Assembly: GCA_945643635.1 (NCBI GenBank)
Contig: CALZFC010000056.1
Location: forward strand, 277,001-341,000
DNA from: Allodiplogaster sudhausi
Lineage: Eukaryota; Nematoda; Chromadorea; Rhabditida; Diplogasteridae
Reading direction: 5' to 3'
Length of the DNA stretch: 64,000 bases
The notes beneath the pieces are model-generated. The model searched no databases. It saw nothing but the letters and a program-made list of their open reading frames with translations, and had not been told where the DNA came from. Of the stretch, positions 38,518 to 52,867 are shown one piece after another. The stretch's first letter is position 1. Each line of letters opens with the position of its first letter. A program made the position numbers and the translations under genes.

Positions 38518-39934
38518 GTCTATGTGCTTTTCGTATCTCTCGCTTTCTCTCTGCTATCTCTATCTCCTTGCTTTTCCTCGTTCTTCTTCAATCTAGCAGT
38601 GTATAGGAAGAGAGCACGCGTACTGGTGCTGCATCCATCGACTTGAGCTTCTCCTCTTCTGCGCGCTTCGTTGGCCACTGCTGCCAAAAATACGATTGGA
38701 GTTTGGGTCGCGACTGCCATTGGCATTGGGAGTAAGCGCGAAACTGGTCATGAGGCCTGGCTGGACGAGATAGCAAAGAGACCAGAGAAGAAACTAGATA
38801 GAGAAAGAGAGAGAGAGAGAGCAAGAGCTGTGGAGAGAGTGAGGGAGGCACAAGGAAACGATTCAGACGGGAAAATGAGCTGAGGAATCTGTTCCTCGTC
38901 TTTTGACTAAATAAAGGAGCCAAGGGAATTGCCCGAAGTAAAAAGGTGTGAACGTACGATGGGATCATCAAAGTCATGAGGAGTAAGTGAATGGCGAAAC
39001 ACATAGCACATTGGCCCATCTGAGAAGACGCAGTAGTGGCAGAGCGAGGAATTTGCAGCAAAACTCCTCGATCTCTGCTTCTCTGAATCTTGACTTTCTC
39101 ACTCTTTTGGGAGGAGTAGAATGCGGAATGGCCGTGGTCAGGCAGAGTGAAGCATCCCAAAGGGAATATCTACTCCTCCTTCTCTTTCCCCTCTTCCTTC
39201 TCTTTCTCCTTCTCTCGATCCACACTTCTGCATTTCATCGCCCTCCCAACTTTTCATTTTACCCGTGTTTATCTCATGTCTGCCCTTCTCAGCTTCTTCC
39301 TCTTGTCCATCTCTTCTTCTTCTTCTTTCCCCGACGAGTCTTCATCTCGTGGAGCACAAGAGCATAGCAACTTCATTGTTTTTGCGCATGCTCAGTTGAG
39401 CTTATAAAATATGCTTCATCTTCTCTGCGGGTGTCGTTTCTTGTTGTCTGGATTAATGGCAGCTGTCTCTCAGCTGGCTTTTGTACACAAATTGTGCAAA
39501 GGCATAGCTGGTTGGCGTTTTGCTTCCTTTATTCGAACTTTCTTTCTTTTTATTCGAACTTTAGATGACGACAGCGGTTTCTCACTCCTCCCTCCCTCCC
39601 GTTCCGTCTATCATTACAGCGGTGAGAGTTGACAAATGGTTAGAGAATACAGAGGGAAATGGGAGAGGGCATGCCTGGAGACAGCTTTATCATCCCTTCA
39701 CTACATTGTCGCTTAGTCAATCTTCTTTATCCCATCATTTTACCACCTGCAGTCGATATCTTTTTTCTTTCTTTCTTTCTCCTGGCGTTCTTAGTCATTA
39801 ACACTTGCTCAAATTTTCAAAACAGCCGCTTCGGTTTTTTTTACCTTGCATCAGTGCCCGGATCTATTGGCAACAATATTCCGATAATGACTAGAATGAT
39901 AGTAGAAGGCGACAGCAATCACAGTTGGAGCTTC

Positions 39935-39968
<34 letters not shown>

Positions 39969-41379
39969 GAGCGTAACGATAGGAGGGAGCGAGGCAGACT
40001 GAGAGATGAGGGAGAGCACGACAGACGAAATGAGAGACGAGGAGAAATGAGGGAGATGGAAAGAGAAGAATGGAAGGTTTGGCCTGCCTTCCACTTTCCA
40101 TGAGTCGTCGCAGTAGACAAAGAAGGTAGTGGGTGGAGAAATGCGAAGCTTGGCTGAAGCTGCCTGAGGCTTGGAAGGCATTCCTTGCTTGAGGGAAGCC
40201 AGCGCCCTCCACTTGATCCCCGGAAGTCTCCCGATCTGCCAGGGTATCAGATGGCGTCGAGTCAGCTTGGCTTCAAGTGCAAATCAAAGATGACGAAAGG
40301 GAAGAGGTTCATTCTGTGCCTCAGGGGATCTCTTTTCTTCCACCACAACCTACGAATGCGGAGGGCGTTCTAACAATTGGGAGGGGCAATGATGCCGAGA
40401 AGCTTCCAGATGGCAAATGCTCCGCCACAATTAGGAAGCCTTTAGTCTATTCAGGAGGAAAGTTGCGAGACGAATCGAGAGAAGGTGAAGCGTTGATTCC
40501 ATGGCGGAGAGAAAAAAGAAGGGGAAAACAGGGACATGGAGAGTGTGAGACTCCGAAGCAACAACGTTAAATCACTCCCTCACACCATCAATGAGGAGGG
40601 CAACAGAGCAAAGGAGAAAGAGCCTTGGAAGCAGAGAGACGCAGAGAGCGGCCGGCTCAGTCAGCTGCTTCCCTTCCGTTTCCTCTTTCTTTCTCAACTC
40701 TCTCACTCTTTGCCGGAGGGAGTTAAGATGTTCACGCGAACACTCTCCGACTTACCTCTCCGAAGCTGTGATCCTCCCATCAAAAACTTGTAGCACTCCG
40801 TGAAGCAAAGGAGGTCATTTGTTCGAGTACCCTCGGTCTTCTTCCTCTTCCGCGGATGTCATCTTCTGTTTCTCTGCCCACTCGTCGGCTTCATGCTTCT
40901 CACAGAAGTCGCCGTTATGGAATCTTACAGAGACTCTTCGAGGGACTGTTAGTCGTCTCTTCTCTAAGTTCTCTGCATATCTTCTCACATCCGATTTTCT
41001 TTTTCGTGGACTCTCAAACTTTACTGTCTCTACTAATGTCCTAATTTTACTCTTTTTATTCGGTCTCCCGGATCATTAGAATATTTTGCCATCTTGTTTT
41101 CGCATGCAACCGGAAGCTGAATTCAAAGCACACAACTTGTGATTGTCGTTAGATTAAATAAACGAGAAAAGAGTCGTTATTAGAGGGAAAGGCGCAGTCA
41201 GCTTCAAGCGGATTCATCAGAAGACTGTTGAATTACTGTTCGCTGCGAGCTATTTATCCTCCAATACGCTTTCTCTTCTCCCATTCTCTCTCTTCCTTAC
41301 TCATTTCTCTAACTCTCTAACCCTCTTCTCTCTTCGTGCTATCTAATTCACCGCTATTCGTTCTCCCTCCCACTTTTGT

Positions 41380-41414
<35 letters not shown>

Positions 41415-43025
41415 AGCTTCAAATCCCCTTTTGAGCACTCTTTCAACAGCGTCATTTCTTTCAATTGTTTTATTGTGACATCTGCTCTGAGCGATCAGAA
41501 GAGAGGGTGAGAAATAGGGCGCGAGGAAATAGAATAATAAAGTGGAGAAAAGAGCTGTGGTTATTCACGACCAATCAAGCTGAAAAAATATCTGTCTCAC
41601 GAAGAACCCCAACGATAAAAAAATTTGCGTTTGAATTCATTTTATAGTGATTGCAAAATGTTTTGGCGGTTCGCTGTAACCGCATCTATCACTACAAATA
41701 ACTCTTTGAGTCTTTTTCCTCTTTATTTCTCTTCTCGTTAGTCAAATCTCAGCGTGGCTTGCCCTTTTGTTCGTAGTTATCACCAGGGTTAAATCGGGAA
41801 CCGTATGTTTTAAGTAGCCACATCGATTGTGAGCCATCCCGGAGTCATACCCCACCCAGATTTTGATGTGGTTAAAAGTCTATTGTTTTTTTTTGCCCTC
41901 TACATCTTGCTTTCCGGGTCGTAAGCCCCCTCCCCCCACTCTGTTTTTCCAAGCAGTCGACAGCGGCATTATTCCCAGGTTATCACCACCTTCCTGGACG
42001 AATGCGGGTGTACATTGGCAGAAAATAGGCAAAGATTAGAGACGTCTACTATGGTTTTGTTTCCATCGGGCACTCTTTAGGATGCATTCTAGCTTTTCCT
42101 CTCGATTTTTCTAGCTGGGCCTAACTGTATACCGAAAATACAACAACGTTGGGATCTATGTACCGCTGCTCTAACCAATGAATTGGATAATAGAAAATAA
42201 ATAAAATAAATAGTAACTTGAAAATAAGTAAAATAAATAGAAACTTTAGTTTTTCGAAACTGCCATTTTTAATCTTCAGAATGGCCTAAGGGTCTTTGTT
42301 CGCCCCGCCACACTTTTTGTGATTAATAATGTGAGTAGGTGCTTTGTGAATTTATGTGATGAGATCTCCGATCCCTATCCATCTCATACTTCTACTGAGG
42401 ATGTTTCAATTCAATTCGCTTATCGTTAATAAATCCTGTAGATATTCGCGCCCCGCTCTTTATTCTCTTTCTCTGTGTTGCTCTTTCGCACTTTCGCTCT
42501 CCTGGTCTATCGTTCTCTGTCTTCGTTTCTCTCTCTTGTTCTCTTCCCCAATCTCACTTTTCTATCTTCTCTTCCAAATGCGTCAATTCGTGCAATGTTG
42601 CCTAGCATGCAGCATATGCTTGTCCATTTTGTCTTCGCCTGAATGCAGCTGGTTGGCCAGGCGCATTTCTCAAAACAGCGCTGCAGTATCCTTCCCTTCT
42701 CTCTGTTCTCTATCTCTCTATCTCTCACTCTCTCTTACTCTCTCACTTCTCACACTTCTCTCCCTCGCTCTCTATTTATTTTTGTTGACCTACGCAGTGC
42801 CCACCAGGCATCTCTTGTGTTTTATCTCTTTTTTGTTGGCGTTGGTTAACTATAACTCTACATAAATGATAATTTATAAGTGAATTTATTTTAGCATAAA
42901 ACGTTCCTGTTCCTAATATGGCTGTTGGTTTTCTCTGCTCTCTCTCTCTCTCCCTCTCTCTTCTCTCTCCCTCCCTCTCTCTCTCTCCCTCTCTCTTCTC
43001 TCTCCCTCCCTCTCTCTCTCTTCCC

Positions 43026-43104
<79 letters not shown>

Positions 43105-46100
43105 GACATTCTCCCTGTTCTGCTCTTTCCCTTGCTTGTTTCCGCTCGCTCTCTGCATTTTCGTCATCCTCTCTTGACAAAGTCGCCTCGTTAGGCAGCT
43201 TTTGGCCAAGCCAAGGGCTAGCGAGGAAGAGAATTTCCTTCTGAAGTTCAATTCAACTGGAAGATTTATGCAGTGCAACCAAGCACGGAATGTGAAGCGG
43301 AGAAGCCTACACAAACTGACAAAATCTGTGAATTGTGTGGAAGTGAGAGAGGGAAGAGAGAGACAGAGAGAAAGAGTGTAAGAGTGAGAGAGTGTGTAAG
43401 AGTGCGAGGGAGAGTTAAGTTGGGCTGTCGAAATATGGAAAATAAAAATAATTCTCATATTCAGTAGCTTTAGCCGAATGCTCACGCCCAGCATTGTCTT
43501 TTTCGGGAAGGAGATTATTTGGAATGAATCTATGTCCCTCGAGCACGACTCAAACACATCGTTTCTGTTTCCTTCTCTCTGTTTCTGGAATTTTAGTAGC
43601 GTTTGAAGTCTTGTTCTCTTGTTCCAGCTGAACATGCAAAAGATCGAGGTTGTGTAAGGAATTCAAAATTAAAAGGCTTAAGGGATTTTTCGTTTGAAAC
43701 TATGTAAGCGACCACAGTAGTCTCGTCGTTAGCTCGCAGAAAACATACCAAAATGAATGGGCTTTTGTTTCCTCTCTTAGACACCCCAACTTTATCGCAC
43801 TGCCTGTGGTAGTATTTAAATTCTTTGGTTCTAGGAACAAGATGAATGATTAATTATTACAAATGGCCTCCCACTTAATTCTTGCTGCTAGATGCTAGAG
43901 AAATAGTAGTAATGTCGATAATGCTCCTCGGTTACCCTGTCCCACCATAAGTTGTATTCGTCTTTTTAGCAAGAACGTCGTTTTTGGCTGATCTCACCTT
44001 CTTTTTGTAGAAAGCCAAACGCCCGACCCCACCCCGTTTTGCAAGGTCCCCGACAATGGCGTTTATTCCCTGCTACGCTTTCAGAACATTTGTTAATGCC
44101 CTCTCTGGAATTTTAAAGACGCTTTTTATGAACTCTTATTCTCCATTCATTAGTCTCCAATACTATTAAACAAAATTACCTATGTTTTACATTCTGAAAA
44201 TGCTGAGGTGCTTTCCAGGAAGGTTTGCGTGCACTGTAAATGCGAGAAGAACGAGCATGAGATAGGGAAGAACCAAGCGGGCTCCGTCTACGAGCGACTC
44301 GGTGTTCAGCCACCAGGTTGGACATTTTTGAGACGAGGGCGAGAAGAGAGAGAGGCAGAGAGAGAGGGAGAGAGAGAGGGAGGGAGGGGAAAGAGAGAGA
44401 GACGGTGTTGAGTTTTGATAATATGGTTGATATAATTTGAGAAGAGATGCCGGCCGCAGCGGGTTCTGAGAAGGCGGATCCGGTGGGCTCAGTGAGCCAT
44501 GGCTACGCTTGGGTGCCGCCAGGCCTCTCCCGAAAGAAGGTCATTTTTTCTTGCCATTACAGGAATTCAAATATTATAAACAGTATACCTGCCAAATGTA
44601 TGGCTACTCTAGGTAGATGTAGTTTTGAACAATTTTCTGTGTACTCGAGGAGACAAGAAGACGGAGAGATGAAGGAAGGAAGATTGAGCAGAGGGATGAG
44701 GAAGGGGTAGACCTGGCAGGGCTGCACTGTTTGGCTATCTACTTTCTAACGGAAGCCGCCAAGACAACGAAAGAGTCGGCTTACTGTCTCTTTTCTTCGG
44801 GCTTCGGAGACTCAAAGAGGAGAAGGGAGCGGAGGGAGAAAACGACAAAGTAAAAGGAAGATAGAAGGGAGCGATAAGGAGTTCCGGTAGGAGGAGTCGC
44901 GAGGACTGTCGAGCGGGCCACTTTTCACGTATTTCGGAGAGGGAGGACGGCCGAACACTCCCCTCTGCAATTTACTTAGGCTATAATCCCAAGTTCACCC
45001 AATTTGCTGTCTAGTTGCTCAGTGCAGTTTCTTGCCGAGCTTCTTGTTCATCTTTCGAGAGAATGTCGCCCACTCCAGATACCGTCAATTTCTATTTTGA
45101 ATAACTCGCGTTTCTGATCGAGACTGAATTGAACATTTGAAGTTTCGGCTGCAAGAGAAAGGGACGAAGTGTGCTGGAGGAGAGAGCGCGAACGCAGCTT
45201 CTCCTTCTCCTGTTCCTCCTTCTCCATCTCCTGCTCGACTTCCTGGTCATCACCTGGCTGAGCATCTGCTTCGTCGTCCTCGTGTTCTGCTTGAGAATGT
45301 TGCTGAGTCTCACCGAGTCCATGCTTTCTGACCATCTCATGCTTCCCTTTCTCTCCATGGCAAGCCGTCTCTGGCAGCGAGAGAAGTGGCTGATTCGTGT
45401 TGATTGAGAAAGGAGTCTCACTCTTTCTTGCAGATACCTTTGGAGAAATGACCTCCTGACGCTAGATTCGCAACGTTTTACAGTATATTCCACAAATCAC
45501 AGCGATAAAAGAATATTAGTTGTCATTTGGAAGTTTATTTACAAACTAATAATGAAAAACTAACTGTTTGCTCGATAAGTAAATATCGTGGACGTAGTGT
45601 TGTGTTGCAGGTGGAAGAGTACATGTCTCAGCTGCCGAATCATCTCATTCCACGCAATCACTCAGTGGGAGAGCAGCAGAGAGACAAGCAGCTTCTCTCC
45701 CAACTGCCGCGGCAGGATCTCTCCGCGGCCTATTGTAGACATCTCAACACCCCTCAAGAGAAGAAGGTACTGTCTCTCACTCTCTTCCTCTCTCCCTCTC
45801 TCACTACCTCCCTCTCTTCCCTCTCTTCCTCTCTCTCCCATTTCTGTTCTTTGTCTTCGTTATCTTACGTGTTCATTTACAGGTCTACGATGAGTTCGTG
45901 AACGCACGTAATGAGATTGCCCTGGACATTGGCTACGTCAACCCGAACGTTCCGAAGCCGATGGTTACTTCGACATTCATCTCTCCTTCTCTGTGTTTCT
46001 CTCTCTCTCTCTCTCTCATTCTCTCTCTCTCTGTGCTTTACAGGAGTGCAACAAGTGTCGTGGAGTTCTTGAGAAGAATGAGATGGCAGTGATTGCTCCT

Positions 46101-48952
46101 AAACTGGGGGAGAATTCTGGCTGGCATCCCGCCTGCTTCACTTGTGCGACATGTGAACAGGTTACGAAGCTTCTAATAGGTTAAAGTGGCGTGCCCGAAA
46201 TGTATATTAGGGAATCGTGGATGAGTTGAAATGGAAGTTTATTTTAAGCTCTTGGTTGACCTGACGTACTGCGTCCGAGAGGGTCAAATCTACTGCGAGC
46301 GTCACTACGCGGAGCTGCACAAACCAAGATGCTCCGCTTGCGATGAGGTTCATTCTACTTATTTACCAATAATGCATTTCAGGAATTAGTTATCTATTTT
46401 AAATGAAATACGGTGAAAGATGCATGAGTGAGAGATAAAAATTTGCTTCTCGCCTTTTGGCCGTTTCCCGATTCCAAGAATTTTTTATCTTTAATTGAGA
46501 AAATGATGATCATTCGTCTCTTCGCTTCCTTTCTTTCACAGCTAAAGCTCAGTAGCCTGCGGTTACAGAGGGAAGAGTAACGGAGTTTTCAACGTGACAT
46601 TGCTGTTCTAGGGATAACGGTCGGAAAGTGCAGCGAAGGGAAGTGTGGAGGGGGAGGAAGCGGGAGAGTCTGGAGAGGGAGGAAGCGCGAGGGCCTCCGG
46701 GTGAAGGGAAGGGAGAGCCGTCTGCCTCCGGACTCGGTCATAAACAAATGTCTGAATGCGGAGGAGTCAGCTGCTGCCGCGGGCCGCGATTTATGAATGA
46801 TGAGAAGCCAGGACCTTTTTAGCCATCCCTTCCATAAATATCAAACACTTCGCCCCACTCCTTTGCTTTGTTTCCTTATACGTAGGCGACCAGGGCAAAT
46901 AGATTGTGAAGGGGAGGGAGAGCGAAAGAATTTCGTTGGGGCGAAGCTTAAGCCCGTAATAAACATTTAGCTAGTGTCCAAAGAGGCTACTGCTTGGTTA
47001 AGGAAACCATTACTAAGTTGCATCTTGGTATCTTACGAATGTTGAATTGACCTGGCGAGATGTTAGAGCGAATAGAAGACAGAAGTTACAGAAGTGAGGA
47101 GCAGATAAATTGTCCTCGATAAAGAGAGACGAAGATTCTTGCGGGGAGAACGCGGGAAATATCGGGTCAGGCAGCGGTTAGCCTCTCGCCAAAGTTGCAG
47201 CTGAATCCTCGGCTTGCGCAGTCGGATCTCTTTTCCTTGGCGGCTGTCAATTCGTCATCCCCCCGAGGCCTCTCGCTCTTTCTTTTTATCTTCCTCTTGG
47301 CATCCTCCTTCTTCTTCTCACTTCTCTCTCGCATTCTCTTTTCTTCTATCATTTCTCTCCCTCGTTCCCCTTTTCCACTTCTTTCTCTATTTCTGCTTCG
47401 TCTTCTCCACTAGTTGCCAGTGAAGCGAGTTCCATCGACGAATCCAGCTGTGCATCCATGAACTCTCTCCGTCCTGCCTCCCCCCCCCCCCATCGCGACG
47501 TAACATTCCCCTTTCCTGTAGCGAATACGGTAACCTATGGATCTCCTTTTCTCTCTTCGATCCTCTCTTCCCGTCTCTTTTCTTTCCTCCGTCTCCCGTG
47601 TAATTCAATTACTTTATTTTAACCTCCAAAAATTTTTTTTGTCAAAAAAAGAGCTAGATTAGAGGAATAAATACTTTTATCTTCCTTGAGCTCTTCTTTT
47701 CTTACTCTTTATCTCGGAGATGTTTTTTTATGTTTCTTCTTTCTTGCCTGTGGCGTTCTGCTCCCATTTCCGCTCTCTCTTCGTTCTTCTTCTTACACGC
47801 TGTGATAGGTGGGTGGCTCTACGCTCATTACTAGTGCAGAGGGACAAGAAAGAACATGGAAAGAATGGAGACCAGGAAGGCAAAAGGATTAAAGAGGGTT
47901 ACAAAACACCAGAAGTAGGGAAGGAGAGGGTGTGAAGATAGAAGAGTGAGGAAAGAGACAGAGTAAGCGGCAATGCGTCCTCGTCTCCATCGCTTCTCGT
48001 CTTCCCTGCTCCTTTGCACGCTTAACTCATTCATGCTGATTCTCAGCCTTTCTTCTTTATCTCTCTTCTCTTTATCTCTCTTCTCTCTCGACTTGTGTTG
48101 CCAATCACTCTCGACTACTCTGCTGTTTTCTTCACGAATGCCCCGTCTTCCTCAAGCGCTTTCGGGCTTTCGTTCTGGCACCTCCCTGATCTCTCTCTCT
48201 CTCCCCCCCCCTCTCTCTCTCTCTCTTTCTGCCTTTCCCTCTATCTCTCCTCTCTCTCACCTCTCTCTCTCTATTTCTCCTCTCTCTCGCTCTCAGCTTT
48301 CCAACTCCTCTCTAAGATTTCACTGGATCTCCGGCAGATGATGGCTGTCATTGATCGAGCATGCATCTGCTCCAGCAATAATGCTCAATCCTTTCAAGTT
48401 CTTTTGCTCATTCATTATAAGCATCATATAGGTGAAAGGTCCACTAAATTCTCATTTTTGCTAATTTAAAACTGAAATTATATGTCTAACTAAGGAAACC
48501 CTTTCTAAACACAATATTTAAATATAATAATAATGTCTGTGAAAGAATCAAGCAACAAAAAAGTTTTTTTTTTTAAAGGAAATTGCAAATAATTACCACG
48601 TATTGACAGTTTTAAATATGCATTAAAATTTATTTCCTTAAATTAGAATTTTGAGCGTGGGTTTGAAGATCAGCAAGGTTAAAGATGTAAGCATCTTACT
48701 TCAGTCGGCAGAAATTTGTATATTCCTTTCTCTGAATATCTGACTATTGAAAGCCCTCAATGATTTTTATTTAATTATTTTTGAAAAGCCTTAAAATGTA
48801 CTATACTCATGGTATTCATATGCCGTATACTATGAGTACGTGTTCTGACCTAAGTTTTGTATATGTTTAGTCCTCAATGGCAACATTTTCTCTAGAATAC
48901 TATTAGTACAATTAGTTATTCATGTAGTGTATGGGACTTCGGAAAGTGTCCT

Positions 48953-49001
<49 letters not shown>

Positions 49002-50037
49002 CTTCACTGGCACTCTTCTACCTTTCTGTTATTTCCTGCATCCTCGTCCCCCCTCCCCCATACTTTCTCTTTGACTTTCTTTCTGTGTCTACTGACTGTA
49101 ATATCACTGTAGTGCTTGCTCCCCACTCGTAGACATCGTCAGCTTCTCAATTAGTACATCACAAAAAGAGCACGGGTAAGCGACAGCAGGTGAGAAAAGC
49201 GGCCTGTGACTATCCCGTAGGCATAGTCTTGCATATATCTCTAATTGTGAGAGAGATAGAGAGAGAGGGAGAGAGAGAGAGAAAGAGAATGGGGAGGGTG
49301 TGAGATGGAACTCGAATAGAGATAAAGGTGAGAAAGAGTGGTCTGAGCTGCATGCGTAGTGGCAGAATGCGATTGTTGCCCATCTCACCGGAGTGTTCTT
49401 CTCCACTCTGATGCCTGGCGAATGCAGAAGAAAAAAAGGAAGAAGCCGCGTAAAATGGTTGGTTCCGCAGGGAAAAGAGAAGGAATCTCTGTTATTATCG
49501 GCCAACCCAATCATTCTTCTCATTCCTTCCTCGTTCTCTTCCAGCTCCCTCCTTTCCTTCATCTCGGCATTTTTCAGCTACTTGGATTTGGTCCTTTTTC
49601 TCTTTTTCTCTCTACTTACTACTTGTTGTTTGACCCCTCTATGCCCTTTTCTAACACTTCCACTCCCTCCCCCTTCATTCTCTTTCTTTTTCTCCTTTCC
49701 AATCTTACTCGAAGCTGCTCGCCTCCTTTCTGTATGGTAGTTTCCACTCGTCGTTGCTGGGCATAAACCCGGAGGCAGCGCGCTAAGTTCGAGTTGCTCC
49801 CGCTAGGACACAGTTCATGAGGTTTTGCAGATTCTTTTCTCATTCTCTCGTTTGTCTGTACCCTCCCTCCCTCTATATCCATATTTTCATCTCATTATCT
49901 CTCTCTCTCCCTCTCCCTCTCCCTCTCCCTCTCCCTCTCCCTCTCCCTCTCCCTCTTCCTCTCCCCCTGTCTACCCCAGAATCCATCTTTCAACTCATTT
50001 CTCCCCTTGTCTCACACACTCTCTCACCATCATCATC

Positions 50038-50078
<41 letters not shown>

Positions 50079-50672
50079 CTCTCTCCCTTTCGCTGTCTCT
50101 TTCTACTTCTTCCTCTCTGTCTCTCTCACTGTCTGTCTCCCTCTGTCTCCTTCTGTCGTTACAATGAAAGCGACACTCTATCCATGGTAGATATGAATGT
50201 GCCTGGTGCCTAAATGCATGGCTGGCTCCCGTTCGTATCGTGTCTCTTGTGTTTCATCGGCTATTTGCTATTCCTCGTCGTTTCTACCATTTTCCTCTTT
50301 CTTTTCTTCCTCTCTCCCTCATTAATGTTTCCAACTTGTCTACGTCACTGGAAGACTATCAGATGTGGTGACTATGGAGATGTATGCTCTTAAAGGAAGT
50401 GGGCCACAGATAAACTTAGTACAGACGTGCTCGATAAATGCACTGTCGGGCGAGAGAGAGAGGAAGAGAGAGAGAGAGAGGGAGAGAGAGAGAGAGAGGA
50501 GACGGAGACATAGACAGCGACAAAGAAGGAAAGTAATCAGGAATGGATGCCAAAGTCCTCTGCTTCTCGCTTAACAAACTTCTTTCTTTATTTCTTGTTC
50601 TTACTGCATTCGTGTCCTGCTAGGACTGCATTACTCTTTACTCCTGTTTTTCTCTTCATGTCACTCCCGAGG

Positions 50673-50717
<45 letters not shown>

Positions 50718-52206
50718 GTCTCTCTCTCTCTTTCTCTGTCTCTCTCTATCTCTGTCTCTCTCTATCTCTCTGTCTCTCTCTATCTCTCTCTCTCTCTCTC
50801 TATCTCTGTCTGTGTTGCTTGCTCCGTCCTGACATGTTCGTGTGTATCAGTCATTTGTTAGAATGCCTCGGATGGATCCTCGCAATCTCAAAAATGCCCG
50901 CCTCTCCTCATTTTCTCTTCTATGCCATTTTCCTTGCTTTCTTACTTCACTTATCTTTCTTTTTACTAGTCTCGTTGGGCTGACATTTTTCTTCTAAAGA
51001 AACAGTAAGTAAAGAAAATATCTTTTACTGACGAGAAGCCGCTGACAATATTTTCCTGTCTGGCTTTTCAAATGACAACTATTTATCATATACCTTCTCC
51101 TTCCTTTACGGTTACGCCTTTCATACGTAATAGTGTGACGCGTTATTTTATATCTCCCCGATTATTTTGTGATCTTCTCAAAAATGAGAACTCGTTTCTG
51201 GCCTGTTGAACTTCTCCGCTTTCTTAAGACGGCAGGTTGAAGTGTTGTTATGTGACGGGATGTCTGCTTCTGCTTCAATCCACGACCAATCCCCCCTTCC
51301 CCGCCACCACAATTAGGAGCCTCCTCCTATCCCTCCCGGGGGCCTCTTTCTTCTCGCTGCAAAAACGTAAACTTACAAATAGGGTGAATAAAACGTGACG
51401 AGTTGGGGTTTTCGAGGGAGATGGAGAGAGCCAGAGATAGAAAGGAGAGATGGAGAAAGAAGAGAGTAGGAGAGGGAGGTTACGCGGTCTGCCATTGCTA
51501 GCCCTTGGCGACTGGCGATTGGAAGCCTAGAATGCCTGTGACAGTTGTCTGCATAACGTGACAATTGAGTGGGCCTTTACCTTCCTCGGTTATGTCTCCA
51601 GCCGTTGAATTGGGGAGAGCGAGGGAGAAATTTGAAATGATTGACGCTAAAATGTGCATGAGGACTTGAGAGGACGCGGTTCTTGCGCAGATGGTTTGAT
51701 GAGTTGCCTTGCAGTTGATCTTCTCTGGCGAATACACGAAGGCGATGAACAAAGACTGGCACAGCGAGCACTTCTGCTGCTGGCAATGCGATAAAACCCT
51801 CACCGGCCAGAGGTCTCATTCTCACTCATTTACCTTTTCAGTTTATACATTCGAGTTACTTATTCTCACTCAGACATTTCCTGAAGTTTTCGTTCTGTCG
51901 TACTCCTAATTGTAACGTTCTTCCTGTCAACTTATTTCTTTTCTTTCTTCATGTTTGCAGAATTCCTCCAGTGCATTTCTATTGGCAAATGTCGTTTCCT
52001 TTTTAAATTATCATAATTTCTCTACCTCCCTTACTTTCCTTCCGGTATCTCGCTATCTCTCTCTCTCTTACTCTCTTTCTCTCTCTCTAACTCTCATTTT
52101 TTCTCTTTCTCTAACTCTCTCTCTCTCTCTCTCTCTCTCTAACTCTTTTTATATCTACCATCTCTCTTTTTTTTCTCTATCACTCTGTCTCTCTCTCTTT
52201 CTCTCG

Positions 52207-52238
<32 letters not shown>

Positions 52239-52820
52239 CTGCAGGTACATAATGCGTGATGAGCAGCCGTACTGCATCAAGTGCTACGAAGATGTCTTCG
52301 CGAACCAATGCGACGAATGCAGCAAACCGATTGGGATTGACTCCAAAGCCAGTCTCCTTTCCCCTGTTCAAGGGAGTTCCTCCATCAAAACACTCGGCTT
52401 TCCTCAAGAATCCGTTCCATTTCTTGGCCTTTTGTGATCTCCCTCATCTTAGATATCGTTAGTGGGCAAAGCGTTTCTTATTCTATTGGGCGTCTTTTTA
52501 AGCAAGCGAAGACGCATAATTTTGAGAGTTTTTATGTAAGCACTTTTATGGTCGGAAATATGTATTGGAAAATTGGGAGAAGAAGGAAAGCGACGAGACA
52601 GAAGTGAAGTAATCTGTTCAGAATTAATATTCATTATATCTACCGTTACATTCTCTTTTATCTCTCGACTTTTTCTGTCGCTTTCTATCTCTTTTAACTC
52701 TAACTGCATAAGTCTCTCTGTCGAAGACTCAATCTTTCAGGTCTCAAAAAACTCAGTCTTACGGGTGTCAAATTCTGGCGTGCACGCGTGGCACCCAAGG
52801 GTGCAGTAAAGCAAAGGGGC

Positions 52821-52867
<47 letters not shown>

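Larger units (their letters stand above)
33196..44218 (+). other. LIM gene intron 6 (11 kb)
   Basis: The largest gap between well-supported exons. It has long CT tracts (33783-34075, 34965-35045, 38480-38512, 41380-41412, 42935-43101), GA tracts (37590-37632, 39937-39966), a hAT-like GC-rich fragment (36965-37118), and a GC-rich segment around 37470-38230 with a strong exon candidate. Two non-repetitive segments (41750-42130 and 43920-44110) have no recognisable identity. Confidence 0.6.

Noticed and set aside
42150..42180. Minus-strand TGGTTAGAGCAGCGG resembling a tRNA D-arm
   Set aside because: No acceptor stem, anticodon arm or T-arm at the right distance; not a tRNA gene.
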